64,000 nt of DNA from positions 1 to 64,000 of the forward strand of contig JAYRLC010000018.1 of assembly GCA_041905405.1 (NCBI GenBank), written 5' to 3'. The stretch is from RAM1 sp041905405 (GTDB taxonomy: Bacteria; Pseudomonadota; Gammaproteobacteria; Burkholderiales; Burkholderiaceae_C). The translations under genes were made by a program, and so were the position numbers. The notes beneath the pieces were generated by a model. That model searched no databases. It saw nothing but the letters and a program-made list of their open reading frames with translations, and was not told the DNA's origin. This document shows, in pieces, positions 43,584 to 52,131 of this stretch. Positions within the stretch are counted from its first letter, which is position 1; every line of letters begins with the position of its first letter.

Positions 43584-45035
43584 ATGACCACCCAAGAACT
43601 GATCGCAGAACACCCTGCGGTGAGACCCGATGCGCCGGCCGGCGCTGGGCTGCCGCCCAGCTTGGCAGAGGCCCTGGACGACCTCCTGCCTGGCCGGTTT
43701 ACCACCAGCCAGGCCGTGCGCCTGCAGCATGGCAGCGACGAGTCCAGCTTCGCGCCGCAGGCCCCGGATGCAGTGGTCTTTCCCCTGACGACCGAAGAAG
43801 TCGCGGCGGTGGTGCGGGCCTGCGGCTCGCACCGGGTGCCCGTCATTGCCTTCGGCGTCGGTTCGTCGGTCGAAGGCCACATCCTGGCCCTGCGCGGCGG
43901 CGTGTGCATCGACCTGTCGCGCATGGACGCCGTACTTTCGGTGGACACCAGCAACCTGACCGCGACCGTGCAGGCAGGCGTCACGCGCGAGGCGCTCAAT
44001 CGCGAGCTGGCCCACACGGGCTTCTTCTTCTCGGTAGACCCGGGCGCCAACGCCAGCATCGGCGGCATGGCGGCCACCTCCGCATCCGGAACCAATACGG
44101 TCCGCTACGGAACGATGCGCGACAACGTCGTAAACCTGACGGTCGTGATGGCAGACGGTTCCGTCGTGCGCACTGCGCGACGCGCACGGAAGTCCTCCGC
44201 CGGTTATTGCCTGACGCAGTTGCTGGTCGGCTCCGAGGGCACGCTGGGCATCATCACCGAAGTGACCGTGCGCGTGCACCCACAGCCCGAGGCTGTGGCA
44301 GCCGCAGTTGTGAACTTTCCCGATATTCGCGCGGCGGTCAACACCGTGATCACCGCCATGCAGATGGGGGTGCAACTGGCCAGAGCTGAAATGCTGGATG
44401 CGCTCACCATCAAGGCCATCAACGAGCACAGCCGCACCCAGCTCAAGGAAGCGCCCACCCTGTTCCTGGAGTTCAGTGGATCGCCGCAGCAGGTCCAGGA
44501 GCAGGGTGACGCATTGCGCGCCCTGGCACAGGACGAAGGGGGCGGCGAATTCCAGTGGGCTACCCGGCCCGAGGAGCGCACCCGCCTCTGGACGCCGCGA
44601 CACCATGCATATTTCGCGTGCCTCCAGTTGCGCCCGGGGTGCCGGTCCTTCACCACGGACGCCTGCGTCCCGATCGCTTCCCTGGCCGAATGCATCGACG
44701 AGACGCTGAAGGACACCGCGCAGAGCGGGCTGCTCGCACCTGTGTTCGGCCATGTCGGTGATGGCAACTTTCACTGCCTGCTTCTGGTGGACCCGTCCGA
44801 CGCGGCGCAGGTGCGCGCGGCCGGCGAGATCAGCGCCCGGCTGGTCGCCCGGGCCATTCGCTTCGACGGCACCTGCACGGGTGAACACGGCATCGGCATG
44901 GGCAAGATCGCCTACCTCGAGGATGAACTCGGGCAAGCCACCGTGGACGTCATGCGTCACATCAAACGCGCGCTGGACCCCTACAACATCCTCAACCCGG
45001 GCAAAGTCCTGCGGCTGGCGGCGCCGCAGCCCTGA
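43584..45035 (+). CDS. FAD-linked D-2-hydroxyacid dehydrogenase (GlcD/D-lactate dehydrogenase family)
   Basis: Flavoenzyme of 483 residues expected to oxidise D-lactate, glycolate or a related D-2-hydroxy acid. The FAD-binding domain (about 60-235) includes VPVIAFGVGSSVEGH and DPGANASIGGMAATSASG, the C-terminal cap has GHVGDGNFHCLLLVDP with metal-ligand His, and GTCTGEHGIGMGK is the family tail motif. There is no iron-sulfur domain and no membrane anchor. An AGGAG site precedes the ATG. The inverted repeat upstream and the adjacent lysR suggest substrate-induced control. It interrupts a run of chaperone/effector-like genes. Confidence 0.88.
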   Translation: MTTQELIAEHPAVRPDAPAGAGLPPSLAEALDDLLPGRFTTSQAVRLQHGSDESSFAPQAPDAVVFPLTTEEVAAVVRACGSHRVPVIAFGVGSSVEGHILALRGGVCIDLSRMDAVLSVDTSNLTATVQAGVTREALNRELAHTGFFFSVDPGANASIGGMAATSASGTNTVRYGTMRDNVVNLTVVMADGSVVRTARRARKSSAGYCLTQLLVGSEGTLGIITEVTVRVHPQPEAVAAAVVNFPDIRAAVNTVITAMQMGVQLARAEMLDALTIKAINEHSRTQLKEAPTLFLEFSGSPQQVQEQGDALRALAQDEGGGEFQWATRPEERTRLWTPRHHAYFACLQLRPGCRSFTTDACVPIASLAECIDETLKDTAQSGLLAPVFGHVGDGNFHCLLLVDPSDAAQVRAAGEISARLVARAIRFDGTCTGEHGIGMGKIAYLEDELGQATVDVMRHIKRALDPYNILNPGKVLRLAAPQP

Positions 45036-45091
45036 CCGTCCCGCCCCGGCGGCGCCTACGATCGCGCCCATCAGGCGTCGGGAGAGAACGC

Positions 45092-46039
45092 ATGGAAATC
45101 CGCCAGCTTCGCAACTTCATCCAGATTGCAGAACTCGGAAGCTTCTCCAGTGCAGCCCGCGCGCTGTTTATCGCACAACCTGCGCTGAGCCAGCAGGTTG
45201 CCCAGCTCGAGGCCGAGCTGGGACAGCCGCTGCTGGTGCGGCGTCCGACGGGTGTACGACTGACTGAACAGGGGGAGGTTTTTTACGGCAGGGCGCAACG
45301 CGTCCTCAAGGAGCTCGCGGACATGGGAGCGGCGGTACAGGAGGTGGCCGGCACGCCCCGCGGGCGTGTCGCGCTGGGCTTGCCGCAAAGCACCGCCCTG
45401 CAATTCGCCATGCCGCTGCTGTCGGCCGCCCGGAAGAAGTTTCCCCTGGTGCAGATCGAGTTTTTTGACGAGCTGAGCGCCAGCCTGCTGAACGGCCTGA
45501 CGAGCGGACGATTCGATCTGGCTGTTCTGGTGGACGATGACCAGGCCGCGTTGCTGCGCTCGGAGCCGCTGATTGAAGAAACGCTGTACCTCGTCTCCCG
45601 CCCCGACCTGGCACCCACCGGTCCCGCCATCGATCTCGCATCGCTGGCGGCCTTCCCGCTGGCTCTGCCGGGCTGCGGGCACGGCGTGCGGGACCTGGTC
45701 GAGCAGTCGGTGCGCCAGGCAGGAACGTCACTGCCGACGCCGTGCGTGACCGCCAACTCCATGAGCATCATGCGCCAGGCCGTGCTCGACGGTCTGGCGC
45801 ACAGTGTCATGCCTTGGGGCGCGCTCCCCGAGGAGTTGCGCAACGGCACGCTGAAACCCACCCCCATGCAGCCATCACTGGTACGCCGCGCCTACCTGTG
45901 CACGGCGCGAGACGCGGTTCCGACCGCAGCTGCCGAGGCCGTTCGCGCATTGCTGCGCGAAACGGTGCACCGCCGCATCCAGGCAGGCGAATGGCCTGGC
46001 GCGCGAATCTGCCAGACAACAGCCCCCCTACTTCCGTAG
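45092..46039 (+). CDS. LysR-family transcriptional regulator
   Basis: A 315-residue LysR regulator. The helix-turn-helix is at residues 1-60 (RQLRNFIQIAELGSFSSAARALFIAQPALSQQVAQLE), and the effector-binding domain follows from about residue 90. The sequence around RPTGVRLTEQGEVFYGRAQRVL resembles the Nac/CbbR-like subgroup. GGGAGAG precedes the ATG. It lies 56 bases after the dehydrogenase gene on the same strand, and is its most likely regulator. Whether it also affects the chaperone/effector-like genes on both sides is unknown. Confidence 0.9.
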   Translation: MEIRQLRNFIQIAELGSFSSAARALFIAQPALSQQVAQLEAELGQPLLVRRPTGVRLTEQGEVFYGRAQRVLKELADMGAAVQEVAGTPRGRVALGLPQSTALQFAMPLLSAARKKFPLVQIEFFDELSASLLNGLTSGRFDLAVLVDDDQAALLRSEPLIEETLYLVSRPDLAPTGPAIDLASLAAFPLALPGCGHGVRDLVEQSVRQAGTSLPTPCVTANSMSIMRQAVLDGLAHSVMPWGALPEELRNGTLKPTPMQPSLVRRAYLCTARDAVPTAAAEAVRALLRETVHRRIQAGEWPGARICQTTAPLLP

Positions 46040-46040
46040 C

Positions 46041-46069
46041 TTGTTTCCTGCTGGCGCCTTTCCTAGGAT
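46041..46069 (+). promoter_or_regulatory. Candidate promoter of the tandem chaperone operon
   Basis: TTGTTT (46041-46046), 17 bases, TAGGAT (46064-46069), 27 bases before the first ATG. ACTTCCG (46030-46036) stands just upstream, as it does at 41229. The sequence looks sigma-70-like and not HrpL-dependent. Confidence 0.5.
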
Positions 46070-46096
46070 GCAGTCATCCAACAGAGGAAAGCAAAC

Positions 46097-46579
46097 ATGG
46101 AATCAGAAACATTTCAAGCGCTCTGCCATGCTGCGGGCACTGTACTGGGCATCGATCCACCCGCCGTCACCTACGACGAACAAGGCACGGCATTGCTGTC
46201 GCTGCGACTGAACGACGTTGCGATCACCCTGGCTCACCAGTCCGACAGATGCCCGGAGGCCGCGCTGGCCTTTGTTGATCTGGGCCCACCGCCCCGGCAA
46301 CTGGAGCACGAAGCCTGGCTGTCCCTGATGGACACCAACTTCCTGATGGGAGGCGACGGCACTGTCTCATTCGCCTGCAACCCCGAAGGCGACGAGGCCA
46401 TCCTTCAATGCGCCTACCCGCTGGCGACCGTGACCGGCGAGGGGCTGGTCGACAGCCTCGGGGCTCTGGCAATGCTGGCGCGACGCTGGCAACGCGATCA
46501 CTTCCTGGGCGGTGACACGGACACACCAGGTTGGCACGCCGGGCGGTCAGCGTCAGTGGCCAGCAGCCATCTCGCCTGA
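46097..46579 (+). CDS. CesT-like secretion chaperone, candidate (first of tandem pair)
   Basis: A 160-residue acidic protein following the class I type III chaperone plan: helix ESETFQALCHAAGTVLG (residues 2-18), strands TALLSLRLNDVAITLAHQSD, then AALAFVDLGPPP, the helix HEAWLSLMDTNFLMG and strands VSFACNPEGDEAILQCAYPL, ending in a helix with ARRWQRDHFLGG. It is similar along its length to the next gene, sharing the W-x-x-x-HFL ending, so the two are paralogues. An AGAGGAAAG site precedes the ATG. The call is by pattern only. Confidence 0.6.
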   Translation: MESETFQALCHAAGTVLGIDPPAVTYDEQGTALLSLRLNDVAITLAHQSDRCPEAALAFVDLGPPPRQLEHEAWLSLMDTNFLMGGDGTVSFACNPEGDEAILQCAYPLATVTGEGLVDSLGALAMLARRWQRDHFLGGDTDTPGWHAGRSASVASSHLA

Positions 46580-46602
46580 TCCCTTCAGAGAAAGCAGTCG
46601 CC

Positions 46603-47019
46603 ATGTCCCACCACCGTTTTGAATCCCTCTGCCAGGGTCTGTTCCAGTGCGCGGGCGTCTCCGTGCCCGAGCTGCCGGAGGACAACGTCACCGGCAGCAC
46701 CGCCGTTCACATCACCCTCGACGGCGTCGAGGTAGTCGTATCGCACGAGCCCGATTTGGCAGAGGACCATGCACTGTTCGCAGTCACATTCGGCCCCCTG
46801 CCGCAGGGGCGGGAGCTGGATGCGTGCAAGGCGCTGATGCGGATGAACGTGCATGGGCTGCCATCGCGCTCCGTCTTTGGCCGCAATCCGCAGACGGGCG
46901 AGATCGTTTTGATGCAGATGCTTCACCAGGGGCAGGCCACCGCGCAGGACATGTACCAGCGCATTGCTCAGCAAGTCCAGGCCGCAAAGGACTGGCGTCA
47001 GCACCATTTCCTTCCATAA
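46603..47019 (+). CDS. CesT-like secretion chaperone, candidate (second of tandem pair)
   Basis: A 138-residue paralogue of the preceding gene: helix HHRFESLCQGLFQCAGVSV, strands STAVHITLDGVEVVVSHEPD and HALFAVTFGPLP, helix ELDACKALMRMNVHGL, strands SRSVFGRNPQTGEIVLMQML, C-terminal helix ending KDWRQHHFLP. The ATG at 46603 is preferred; upstream codons in frame run through the previous stop region. It starts 23 bases after its neighbour and ends 35 bases before the ketopantoate-reductase-like protein. Two tandem chaperones may form a heterodimer, as known for some type III substrates. Confidence 0.6.
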   Translation: MSHHRFESLCQGLFQCAGVSVPELPEDNVTGSTAVHITLDGVEVVVSHEPDLAEDHALFAVTFGPLPQGRELDACKALMRMNVHGLPSRSVFGRNPQTGEIVLMQMLHQGQATAQDMYQRIAQQVQAAKDWRQHHFLP

Positions 47020-47054
47020 CGGGCGAACGACCGCCCATCACTCAAGAGGTTTAC

Positions 47055-48281
47055 ATGTCCTTTGCACGAGTAAATATCCGGCTGGCCACCACCGCCGGAA
47101 TGAAAACGCTGCCCGAACAGGCGCAAAAGCTGACAACGCCCGGCTGCGGTATGCAGATTCGCCGTTTCAGCAAGACCAGCGGGCTTGTTGAAAGTCATGG
47201 CACCAGGCAACCGGCCAGCGCAGCAGCCCAGGCACGCCGGGCCCGATCGCTGAGCACGCGTGCACTGATCGTCCCCGGCGGCTCCGGCTCGCAGGGTGCC
47301 GTCGCGGTGTACGGCGCGGCGCTGAACTTCGGCAAGACGCACGACCATAAAATTTTCGTGCCTGCGCGCGACCCCGAAAAAGCAGAGGCAGAAACGCGCG
47401 TCGTCGGCAAGGACGGCAAATCGCAGCTCCTGGCCGAAATGCCAGGGGTCAAATTCGGCAAGACCGTCGCAGACTCTGGTGTCGCTCCGTCCGAGATGAA
47501 TGTCCTGATCACCGTGCCATCCTCTGCCCTGCAAGGAGTTCTGCGGAGTTTGCTGTCAGGCACATGGGGCGTGGCCGCGACCTACAACGGAACCCCCCCT
47601 GTCATGGACGTGGCAGATCCGGATCACGGCATCAGCATGCTTACCAGCGGCTTGGCACCAGACAGCAAGCAGGGTTTCGTCTATGGCGATGGCGGCTTTA
47701 TTACCTTCGCACACGACCTGCCGCAACTGAACGAACTGCAAATCCTGTTCGATGGCGGCGCCGTGATCCAGATCAGGACAACACAGGACATCCGCACCGA
47801 CCAGTGGGCCAAGATCGCGCTGAATACCGCCCTGAACAGCCTGGCTACCATCTTTGGCATGACGCTGGGTGACATCACCGAACACATGGCCAAGAATCCA
47901 GAATTTAACGCCCTGGTACGTGGCCTCGTTCAGGAAGTCTGCACCGTTGCCACATTCAATAGCGCCAAGCCGGTAGTGGAACCCATCATGCAAAGCATCC
48001 GCGTAGTGGGGGAAAAATCGCCGAAACATCGCACGTCGATGGGCAACGCCTTTGCCCAGGGCAAGCCGCTTGAGGTGGATGTGCTGAGCGGCGGCGTTGC
48101 GGCCCTGGGGCAGGCCAAGGGCGTCAAAACGCCGCTGTGCTCCCAGGCGACGCTAGCCATCAAAACGATGGAGCAGCTGCGTGGAAAGGGCCCGGTGCCA
48201 CCCGACTTCGAGCAAACCCACGCAACCGTGTTGCCCCGCTTGCGGCAAGACCTGCAAGCCGCCGCCACGAGCGAAGCGTAG
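47055..48281 (+). CDS. Ketopantoate-reductase-like protein with N-terminal extension (effector candidate)
   Basis: A 408-residue protein. Residues 1-68 are Ser/Thr/Arg/Gln-rich with only two acidic residues, like a type III export signal. A Rossmann motif follows (LIVPGGSGSQGAVAVY, 71-86; GxGxxG at 76-81). The C-terminal helical domain matches 2-dehydropantoate 2-reductase: K253, N257 and N261 keep the K176/N180/N184 spacing of E. coli PanE, and S328 and E340 keep the S244/E256 spacing. It is about 100 residues longer than PanE. AGAGG precedes the ATG. It follows two CesT-like chaperones. Activity and secretion are inference. Confidence 0.65.
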   Translation: MSFARVNIRLATTAGMKTLPEQAQKLTTPGCGMQIRRFSKTSGLVESHGTRQPASAAAQARRARSLSTRALIVPGGSGSQGAVAVYGAALNFGKTHDHKIFVPARDPEKAEAETRVVGKDGKSQLLAEMPGVKFGKTVADSGVAPSEMNVLITVPSSALQGVLRSLLSGTWGVAATYNGTPPVMDVADPDHGISMLTSGLAPDSKQGFVYGDGGFITFAHDLPQLNELQILFDGGAVIQIRTTQDIRTDQWAKIALNTALNSLATIFGMTLGDITEHMAKNPEFNALVRGLVQEVCTVATFNSAKPVVEPIMQSIRVVGEKSPKHRTSMGNAFAQGKPLEVDVLSGGVAALGQAKGVKTPLCSQATLAIKTMEQLRGKGPVPPDFEQTHATVLPRLRQDLQAAATSEA

Positions 48282-48292
48282 CGCGTCCCACT

Positions 48293-48928
48293 TCAGAACC
48301 GCCGCCAGCCCTCGGACGCCGTCCACGCGGCCCCCAGCAGCAGCATCGCACCCGCCGCCCGCACCACGATCAGCTGCAGGCGCGGGCGCGTCGCTAGCCC
48401 GGTCGCCGCACCGCCCGCCGCCAGCGCGATCGGTCCGTACACCAGCGCCTGCGTGAACCCGCAGATCAGCCACAGCACCACCGCATGAGTCGCGGCCGAG
48501 CCCGCGCCGGGGCGAAAGAACTGCGGGAACACCGCGAACATGAAGAGATACGCCTTGGGGTTGAGCAGGTTGGTCAGCGCCGCCTGGCGAAAGGTCGCCC
48601 AGCCCGTTGCGGCCGCCTGCGCCACGGGCAACGCGCCCGCGGCGGACTTCATGCGCAACAGCGTGATGCCTATCCATGCGATATAGGCCGCGCCCGCGAG
48701 CAGCATGGCGTTGAACAGCGCGGGCACGGCCAGCAGCACGATGCCGATGCCCAGTGCCGACGCGGCCACGTGCACCGCCGCGCCCGTGATCACGCCGGCC
48801 ACGGCCAGCAGGCCGCGGCGCGGACCGCCCGCCAGCGCATTGGCCGCGATGAACGCCATGTCCATGCCGGGCAGCACGACGACGCCCAGCACCATGAGGA
48901 AGAAAAGCCAGAGTTGTGAAGTGTCCAT
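48293..48928 (-). CDS. LysE/RhtB-family exporter
   Basis: Inner-membrane amino-acid or metabolite exporter of 211 residues with six predicted helices. The family motif is visible in FFLMVLGVVVLPGMDMAFIAANALAGGPRRGLLAVAG (Pro-Gly-Pro region replaced by PGMD), and NLLNPKAYLFMFAVFPQF is the conserved loop. MDTSQLW at 48928 is the better start; a TTG 30 bases upstream would add ten residues. It diverges from the WYL regulator, its probable controller, and converges on the ketopantoate-reductase-like gene with an 11-base gap. Substrate unknown. Confidence 0.88.
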   Translation of the reverse strand: MDTSQLWLFFLMVLGVVVLPGMDMAFIAANALAGGPRRGLLAVAGVITGAAVHVAASALGIGIVLLAVPALFNAMLLAGAAYIAWIGITLLRMKSAAGALPVAQAAATGWATFRQAALTNLLNPKAYLFMFAVFPQFFRPGAGSAATHAVVLWLICGFTQALVYGPIALAAGGAATGLATRPRLQLIVVRAAGAMLLLGAAWTASEGWRRF

Positions 48929-48992
48929 GGCCGGGACTGTAAAAGCGTAATAGGTCAATATCCGCCCTGATTACGGCCTACACTTTCCACGC

Positions 48993-49949
48993 ATGGAAAC
49001 CCCCGTCACACGCGTGCTGGCCGTGCTGGACCTGCTGCAAAGCGAAGGCCGGCTGACCGGCGCCGACCTGGCCGCGCGCGTGGGCGTGGACGCGCGCACG
49101 CTGCGCCGCTACATCGCGCGGCTGCAGGAACTGGACATTCCGGTGACGGCCGAACGCGGGCGCTATGGGTGCTATGCGCTGATGCCGGGCTACAAGCTGC
49201 CGCCCATGATGTTCAGCAATGCCGAGGCCGTGGCGCTGTCACTGGGCCTGCTGGCCGCGCGGCAGATCGGCGTGGCCGGTGCCGCACCTGCAGCGCAGAG
49301 CGCGCAAGCCAAGCTCGAACGCGTGATGCCCGCCGCGCTGCGCCGGCGCGTGCACGCCATGGAACAGACGGTGCAGATGGATCTGGCGCGCACCCTGCCC
49401 GCTGGTGACAACGCCGCGCTGCTGGCGTTAAGTGAAGCAGCGCACGCGCGCCAGCGCATGCACCTGCGCTATGCCGACGCCGACGGCGCGGCCACCGAGC
49501 GCGAGGTCGACGTGTACGGCGTAGCGCTGCGCAACGCCCGCTGGTACGCGGTGGGCCACTGCCACCTGCGCAGGGACATGCGCAGTTTCCGCATCGACAG
49601 GGTACTGGCGATCACGCCGCGGCTGGCCACCTTTGAGCCACCCGCCGACTTCGACGCCGTGCGCCACCTGGCGCTGGGCCTGGCCACGCTGCCGCGCGCC
49701 ATCGGCGTGCAGGTGCTGCTCAAGACCGACCTGGCCACTGCGCACGAACAGCTGTTCGAAACCATCGGCCTGTTCCAGCCCGTCAAGGGCGGGCTGATGC
49801 TGCACGCGCAGGTGGACGACCTGCGCTGGTTCGCGCGGCAACTGGCGCGGCTGGACTGCGCGTTCGACATCGTGGCCCCTGCGAAGCTGCGCGCCGAGCT
49901 GGCGCGCCACGCGCAGCGGCTGCTGCGCTATTCGGGCAGGACAGCCTGA
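48993..49949 (+). CDS. WYL-domain transcriptional regulator (YafY/DeoR-like HTH)
   Basis: A 318-residue regulator with an N-terminal HTH_11 domain (about 5-58; LLQSEGRLTGADLAARVGVDARTLRRYIARL) and a WYL domain (about 140-215; MHLRYADADGAATEREVDVYGV and ARWYAVGHCHLRRDMRSFRIDRV), then the WCX extension. It is transcribed away from the LysE exporter; the 64 bases between them must hold both promoters. Its 3' end overlaps the convergent cyclase gene by 22 bases. Confidence 0.9.
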   Translation: METPVTRVLAVLDLLQSEGRLTGADLAARVGVDARTLRRYIARLQELDIPVTAERGRYGCYALMPGYKLPPMMFSNAEAVALSLGLLAARQIGVAGAAPAAQSAQAKLERVMPAALRRRVHAMEQTVQMDLARTLPAGDNAALLALSEAAHARQRMHLRYADADGAATEREVDVYGVALRNARWYAVGHCHLRRDMRSFRIDRVLAITPRLATFEPPADFDAVRHLALGLATLPRAIGVQVLLKTDLATAHEQLFETIGLFQPVKGGLMLHAQVDDLRWFARQLARLDCAFDIVAPAKLRAELARHAQRLLRYSGRTA

Positions 49950-52060
49950 CCGGCCTGCGCCGCCTGATGGCAGCGCAACACCATCACGCGCGCCAGCCGG
50001 TCGTCGGGGAAGGCGTTGGCCAGCGCGCGGTAGCGCTCCTCGGCCTCGGCCCATTCACCGCGCTCGAACGCGTCGTAGGCGTGGTCGGTCATGCGGCACA
50101 GGCGCTGAACGTCGGGTGATGCCTCCAGCGCCGGGTCGCCGCCGCGCGTGCCCAGCAGCTCGTACACCTGCATGTCGGCGCGCCGGCCCTTCACGGTCAC
50201 AACGCCGATGCGGCGCAGCCACAACCGCTCGCCGGCCTCGCGGTACACGGCATGGCTCACGCAGATGCGCGTGCCGAACTCCTTGTTCACGCCTTCCAGG
50301 CGCGCGGCCAGGTTCACGCCGTCGCCCATGACGGTGTAGCTCATGCGCTCCATCGAGCCCATGTTGCCCACCAGCACTGCGTCGCTGTGGATGCCCACGC
50401 GCATGTTCAGCGGGTTCAGGCCCTGGGCCTCCCATACCTGGTTGATGTCGGCCATGCGCCGCTGCGCCCGCAGCGCGGCCACGCAGGCGTGCCAGGCATG
50501 GTCGTCCAGCACGGCGGGCGCGCCCCAGAACGCCATGACGCCGTCGCCGATGAATTTGTCGATGGTGCCGTCCTCGGCGTTGACGGCCACGGTCACGGCC
50601 TCGAAGTAGGCCGACACGCGCTCCAGCAGCTCCTGCGCGGGCGTGGCCTCGGCCCAGGTCGAGAACGACTCCAGGTCGGTGAACATGATAGACAGGAACC
50701 GGCTGCGCCCGCCCAGCGCCAGCTCGTTGCCCGAGCCGATCAGCTGGCGCACCAGCCCCCGCGGAACGAAGGCCGAGAACGCGCCGATCGCGCCCTGCAG
50801 CGTGTTGACCGATTCGGCCAGCGCGCTGATTTCGCGGATGGGCGAGCGCACCGGTGCGCCTGTCGGCGGCTCGAAGTTCTGCACGCGCGCCACCTGCGCC
50901 GCCAGCTGCTCCAGCGGCCGCGCGATGCGGCGCGACAGCAGGTTGATCAGCAGCACCTGCAGCGCAATGGCCGCCAGGCCAAAGATCAGCAGCTTGCGGT
51001 TGTTGGCGCGAAAGTCACCGACAAAGTCTTCCAGCGGCGCGACGATGACCACCTCCCAGGTCTTGCCGAATTCGCGCGGGAAGGGGGAGAACAGCGCCAC
51101 GTATTCCTCGCCCGCGTGGGTGAAGGTGAACTGGTTCGCCGCCGCGGCGCCCCCCTGCCCCGCCTGCGCGCTGCGCATGCCCACGGCCAGCGCGGGGCGG
51201 GGGTCGGCCAGCTCGTTCAGCCGGGCGCGGATCAGCGCGCCGCCCGCGTCGCGTCGCAGCGCCTGCTGCGTGTCGGGGTGCGCCACCACCAGCCCGTCGC
51301 TGTCGGCCACGAGCGAGATCGAGTGCGGGCTGACCGGCCGCTCTTTCAGGTACTGCGACAGGCTGTCCAGCAGGATGTCGATGGCCACCACGCCCACCAG
51401 CGCGTCGCCGCTGTAGAACGGCATGGCCACGGTCACGCCCGGCAGGCCCGTGGTGGCGTAGATGTAGGGGTTGGAGATGACCAAGCCCTTGCGGTCCACC
51501 GCGTCCTTGTACCAGGGGCGCGTGCGCGGGTCGTAGACGGCGGCGGCGCCAGCATCGCCCAGTACGGCGTCGTTCCTGCCCAGGAAGGTGTACCGGTCCT
51601 GGGGCGCGCCCGCAGCGCGGCGGTCGATCCAGCGCGTGGCGAACAGCGTGCCGGCCGGCGGCGCGTTGTTGAACACCTTGAACTGCGGCGGCACGCGCAG
51701 CGCCATGCGGTAGGAGCCGTCGGCAAAGCCGACGTAGACGCTGGAGATGTTGGCGTTCTGCGCAGCGGTTTCCAGCATGGACGGCAGCGCGCGCGCGTCG
51801 CGATAAAAGTCGGGCTGGGCCGTGGCCACGCGCGCGGCCACACGCACGGCAGCGGCCAGCGGGTTGAGCAGCGCCTCGGTCTGCGCAATGGTTTCCAGCC
51901 GCGCCCGCTCCACGGTCTGCGCCGCCGTCTGGCGCGCCATGCGGTCGTTGGACAGGTAACCCACCCAGATCGCCGCGCCGAAGACCGGCAGCACCATGGC
52001 GACGAACAGCATGACGATGCTGGGGCGAAGACGAACGACGCCGATGCGTGACCAGTCCAT
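49928..52060 (-). CDS. Membrane class III adenylate/guanylate cyclase with dCache sensor and HAMP
   Basis: A 710-residue receptor cyclase. A transmembrane helix (about 13-35), a periplasmic dCache_1-type sensor (about 40-330; DPRTRPWYKDAVDRKGLVISNPY is typical), a second helix (about 355-375), HAMP (about 375-430) and the cyclase domain (about 455-620) follow in order. FTDLESFSTWAE supplies metal-binding Asp, and DKFIGDGVMAFWGAP and YTVMGDGVNLAARLE carry the Lys and Asp that favour ATP, so it is probably an adenylate cyclase. The last 70 residues form a short TPR-like helix pair. Confidence 0.9.
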   Translation of the reverse strand: MDWSRIGVVRLRPSIVMLFVAMVLPVFGAAIWVGYLSNDRMARQTAAQTVERARLETIAQTEALLNPLAAAVRVAARVATAQPDFYRDARALPSMLETAAQNANISSVYVGFADGSYRMALRVPPQFKVFNNAPPAGTLFATRWIDRRAAGAPQDRYTFLGRNDAVLGDAGAAAVYDPRTRPWYKDAVDRKGLVISNPYIYATTGLPGVTVAMPFYSGDALVGVVAIDILLDSLSQYLKERPVSPHSISLVADSDGLVVAHPDTQQALRRDAGGALIRARLNELADPRPALAVGMRSAQAGQGGAAAANQFTFTHAGEEYVALFSPFPREFGKTWEVVIVAPLEDFVGDFRANNRKLLIFGLAAIALQVLLINLLSRRIARPLEQLAAQVARVQNFEPPTGAPVRSPIREISALAESVNTLQGAIGAFSAFVPRGLVRQLIGSGNELALGGRSRFLSIMFTDLESFSTWAEATPAQELLERVSAYFEAVTVAVNAEDGTIDKFIGDGVMAFWGAPAVLDDHAWHACVAALRAQRRMADINQVWEAQGLNPLNMRVGIHSDAVLVGNMGSMERMSYTVMGDGVNLAARLEGVNKEFGTRICVSHAVYREAGERLWLRRIGVVTVKGRRADMQVYELLGTRGGDPALEASPDVQRLCRMTDHAYDAFERGEWAEAEERYRALANAFPDDRLARVMVLRCHQAAQAGQAVLPE

Positions 52061-52131
52061 GGCGACCCCTCGTTTGTGGTTGTCGCCGGATGATAGACGG
52101 GTCTTGTTGTTGGCCTTTGGCTCTCTGGCCC

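Noticed and set aside
41190..46096. PIP box (TTCGB-N15-TTCGB) or HrpL box (GGAAC...CCAC) upstream of the effector-like genes
   Set aside because: Neither motif was found in the upstream gaps at 41190-41298, 43477-43583 and 46040-46096. Type III regulation is therefore not supported by a known box.
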